Shown here piece by piece: positions 31,310-32,226 of a DNA stretch of 32,226 nucleotides. A program made the position numbers and the translations under genes. The stretch is from a virus. A model generated the notes under the pieces. That model was given only the letters and a program-made list of their open reading frames with translations. It was not told where the DNA came from and searched no databases. Location of the stretch: positions 1 through 32,226 of the IMG/VR virus record IMGVR_UViG_3300042507_002119; one strand, 5' to 3'. Positions within the stretch are counted from its first letter, which is position 1, and the number at the start of each line of letters is the position of its first letter.

Positions 31310-31837
31310 ATGGCAAAGATCGCACGAATGAACGAGATGCACGAAATCCTCGCCAAGCACCTGACCGTGGCGGTCGCCTTCAAGCACACAGAGAGCGGCG
31401 CATCCAGCCGCCTCGCGTGCCTTGAATGCGGCGACTTCTACCTCAAGAACCGTGACTGGGATCTGGAGGCATACGAGGTGAAGGCTGCTCAGGTTCTGGG
31501 CGGCATCTGGTCGGGCGACGATCAGTGCGTCCACTGCGACGAGGATCTCCTCGTGCTCGCCCACAAGGTGGTCGGGCTGAACACGCAGCCACACGACTGC
31601 TGGAGCGGTCAGGGCGAGTGCCGACCGTATGCGGTCGCGTTCACCCAACTTAGCAGCGGCGACTCCATCTACGCCTGCACGGACTGCGGCAAGGCAGCCA
31701 TCCAGAAGGCAAACCCAGACCGCGAGGCATCCACGGGCGTCGCGATCACCTACGTCACCGCCGACGCCGTCCTTGGCGGGCTGCTGGAGGACGCGTCCTG
31801 CTACAAGTGCGGCAAGGATCTGGACGCACAGATCTGA
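31310..31837 (+). CDS. Duplicated zinc-ribbon-like protein, unknown function
   Basis: This is the only plus-strand gene in the window. It encodes 175 aa from the ATG at 31310, preceded by GGAGG at a good distance; the frame extends to 31247 but without a ribosome-binding site. Two similar halves are visible. One carries C37-x2-C40 and C73-x2-C76 (ACLECGD, QCVHCDED) and the other C123-x2-C126 and C164-x2-C167 (ACTDCGK, CYKCGKD), each with a VAVAF or YAVAF strand before it and a LGG turn between its cysteine pairs. Each half probably binds one zinc ion. It has its own terminator and is flanked by palindromes, so it could be a regulator or an early host-takeover protein. No family is recognised. 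Confidence 0.8.
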   Translation: MAKIARMNEMHEILAKHLTVAVAFKHTESGASSRLACLECGDFYLKNRDWDLEAYEVKAAQVLGGIWSGDDQCVHCDEDLLVLAHKVVGLNTQPHDCWSGQGECRPYAVAFTQLSSGDSIYACTDCGKAAIQKANPDREASTGVAITYVTADAVLGGLLEDASCYKCGKDLDAQI

Positions 31838-31852
31838 GCCTCGTTCGGAACT

Positions 31853-31882
31853 GGGGGCGGGCTTCGGCTCGCCCCCTTTTTT
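31853..31882 (+). terminator. Rho-independent terminator with UUCG tetraloop
   Basis: GGGGGCG (31853-31859) pairs with CGCCCCC (31870-31876); inside, a G-U pair and a GC/GC step close a TTCG tetraloop, and six T follow (31877-31882). It starts 16 bases after the stop of the plus-strand gene. Confidence 0.92.
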
Positions 31883-31896
31883 GTTGAGAAAAATTT

Positions 31897-31932
31897 GTGA
31901 TAGTTAATAAAGTGATAGAAACCTTATGATAG
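31897..31932 (+). repeat. Three spaced GTGATAG-like repeats
   Basis: GTGATAG occurs at 31897-31903 and 31912-31918, with ATGATAG at 31926-31932, spaced 15 and 14 bases apart in an AT-rich stretch. The spacing resembles iterons or a tandem activator-binding site. Confidence 0.45.
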
Positions 31933-31935
31933 GAT

Positions 31936-31949
31936 TTGTTACATTGTTA
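31936..31949 (+). repeat. TTGTTACATTGTTA motif, second copy
   Basis: This is identical to 31210-31223. Here it runs into the first LexA-like box instead of a TTAAG palindrome. Confidence 0.55.
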
Positions 31950-31953
31950 CATT

Positions 31954-31967
31954 AGAACAGATGTTCT
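31954..31967. promoter_or_regulatory. LexA-like box 1 (AGAACAGATGTTCT)
   Basis: The core GAAC-AGAT-GTTC matches the Gram-positive SOS-box core GAAC-RNRY-GTTC. It lies inside a 17-base sequence (31951-31967) repeated exactly 25 bases downstream. Confidence 0.6.
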
Positions 31968-31978
31968 GTTTGCCAATT

Positions 31979-31992
31979 AGAACAGATGTTCT
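31979..31992. promoter_or_regulatory. LexA-like box 2 (AGAACAGATGTTCT)
   Basis: This is identical to box 1 with a centre-to-centre distance of 25 bases. Tandem identical sites suggest cooperative binding by LexA or a phage repressor of similar specificity. Confidence 0.6.
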
Positions 31993-32000
31993 ATTTCCGA

Positions 32001-32031
32001 AGTTAGCACTCTCGCCCTCCGACTGCTAACT
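32001..32031. repeat. 8-bp inverted repeat AGTTAGCA / TGCTAACT
   Basis: Perfect arms at 32001-32008 and 32024-32031 surround a 15-base centre. It touches the third TGGCAC palindrome. Confidence 0.5.
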
Positions 32032-32047
32032 GGCACAACCTGTGCCA
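32031..32047. promoter_or_regulatory. TGGCAC palindrome, copy 3
   Basis: TGGCAC-AACCT-GTGCCA has perfect 6-bp arms with the same CT in the centre and the same trailing ACC as copies 1 and 2, and lies on the far side of the plus-strand gene. Confidence 0.6.
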
Positions 32048-32056
32048 CCACCCCCC

Positions 32057-32075
32057 TGTTGCGTCAGGCGCAACA
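32057..32075. repeat. 7-bp inverted repeat TGTTGCG-N5-CGCAACA
   Basis: Perfect 7-bp arms with a TCAGG centre, 9 bases after the third TGGCAC palindrome. It could be a further operator or a weak hairpin; no T-tract follows. Confidence 0.5.
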
Positions 32076-32226
32076 CCCCCTTGACTTTGGCAAAACCCCG
32101 CAGCGTGGCTCCTAGGTGCCTCTACGGTCAAACGCCCCAAAAGGGTGTCTGTACCCTACCCCTGACCCAAACGCCTCTCTCCGTGGCTCCTAGACCCCTG
32201 TTATTTTCGCCGCATTGGCACCTACC

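Larger units (their letters stand above)
31838..32226. other. 389-bp noncoding palindrome-rich region at the window end
   Basis: After the terminator this stretch holds, in order, three GTGATAG-like repeats, a TTGTTACATTGTTA copy, two LexA-like boxes, an 8-bp inverted repeat (32001-32031), a TGGCAC palindrome, a 7-bp TGTTGCG inverted repeat (32057-32075), an 18-bp repeat shared with the endolysin gene (32110-32127) and a 12-bp CGTGGCTCCTAG direct repeat (32104 and 32182). No gene is supported. Confidence 0.7.

Noticed and set aside
31268-31648. Minus-strand open frame opposite the zinc-ribbon gene
   Set aside because: The plus-strand gene has a ribosome-binding site, internal duplication of cysteine pairs and a terminator; this is its shadow.

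Overview
The window is almost certainly a stretch of a tailed bacteriophage genome (or an assembled phage contig). It holds a near-complete virion-morphogenesis set: small terminase candidate, large terminase, portal, scaffold, N4-gp56-like major capsid, adaptor, tail proteins and fibre. It also holds lysis, recombination and sugar-modification genes. Twenty-nine genes lie on the minus strand, packed end to end with ATGA, TTGA or TAATG junctions; only one gene (31310..31837) is on the plus strand. Base composition looks moderately GC-rich by eye. Gram-positive-style LexA-like boxes (GAAC-N4-GTTC) and the absence of a canonical spanin pair hint at a Gram-positive, perhaps actinobacterial, host, but this is weak inference. 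No integrase, repressor, polymerase, tRNA or CRISPR array was recognised.

Reading in the direction of minus-strand transcription (high to low coordinates). 30541..27309: a small zincin-like metallopeptidase, three small basic or HNH-like proteins, a tail-fibre-like protein and a 48-aa four-cysteine protein. 27316..24508: small-terminase candidate, a secreted proline/threonine-stalk protein, a 56-aa two-helix membrane protein, a cysteine-peptidase-like endolysin fused to a holin-like domain, and a small basic protein. 24511..17998: TerL, portal and a 919-aa virion protein. 17998..11537: a 2153-aa giant protein with a zincin motif. 11485..9943: scaffold and capsid, bracketed by two hairpins. 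9775..4789: glycosyltransferase, adaptor, Dit-like tail protein, tail-hub protein and a one-helix membrane protein. 4779..6: HTH-metallophosphoesterase, two NAD-dependent sugar-nucleotide enzymes, a Cas4/RecB-like nuclease with four cysteines, an Erf annealing protein, a possible SSB-like protein and a 76-aa cysteine-containing protein.

Adaptor, Dit-like and hub genes are contiguous, with no tape measure or tube gene between them, and two very large proteins follow the portal. A short-tailed particle with internal ejection proteins is the simplest reading, but genes outside the window could change that.

Two noncoding regions, 30542..31309 and 31838..32226, flank the plus-strand gene and are packed with inverted repeats. 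They include three copies of a 17-bp TGGCAC-N5-GTGYCA palindrome, two tandem LexA-like boxes, a repeated TTGTTACATTGTTA motif and a strong UUCG-loop terminator. This looks like the control region of the phage. The lone plus-strand gene encodes a protein made of two copies of a zinc-ribbon-like module.
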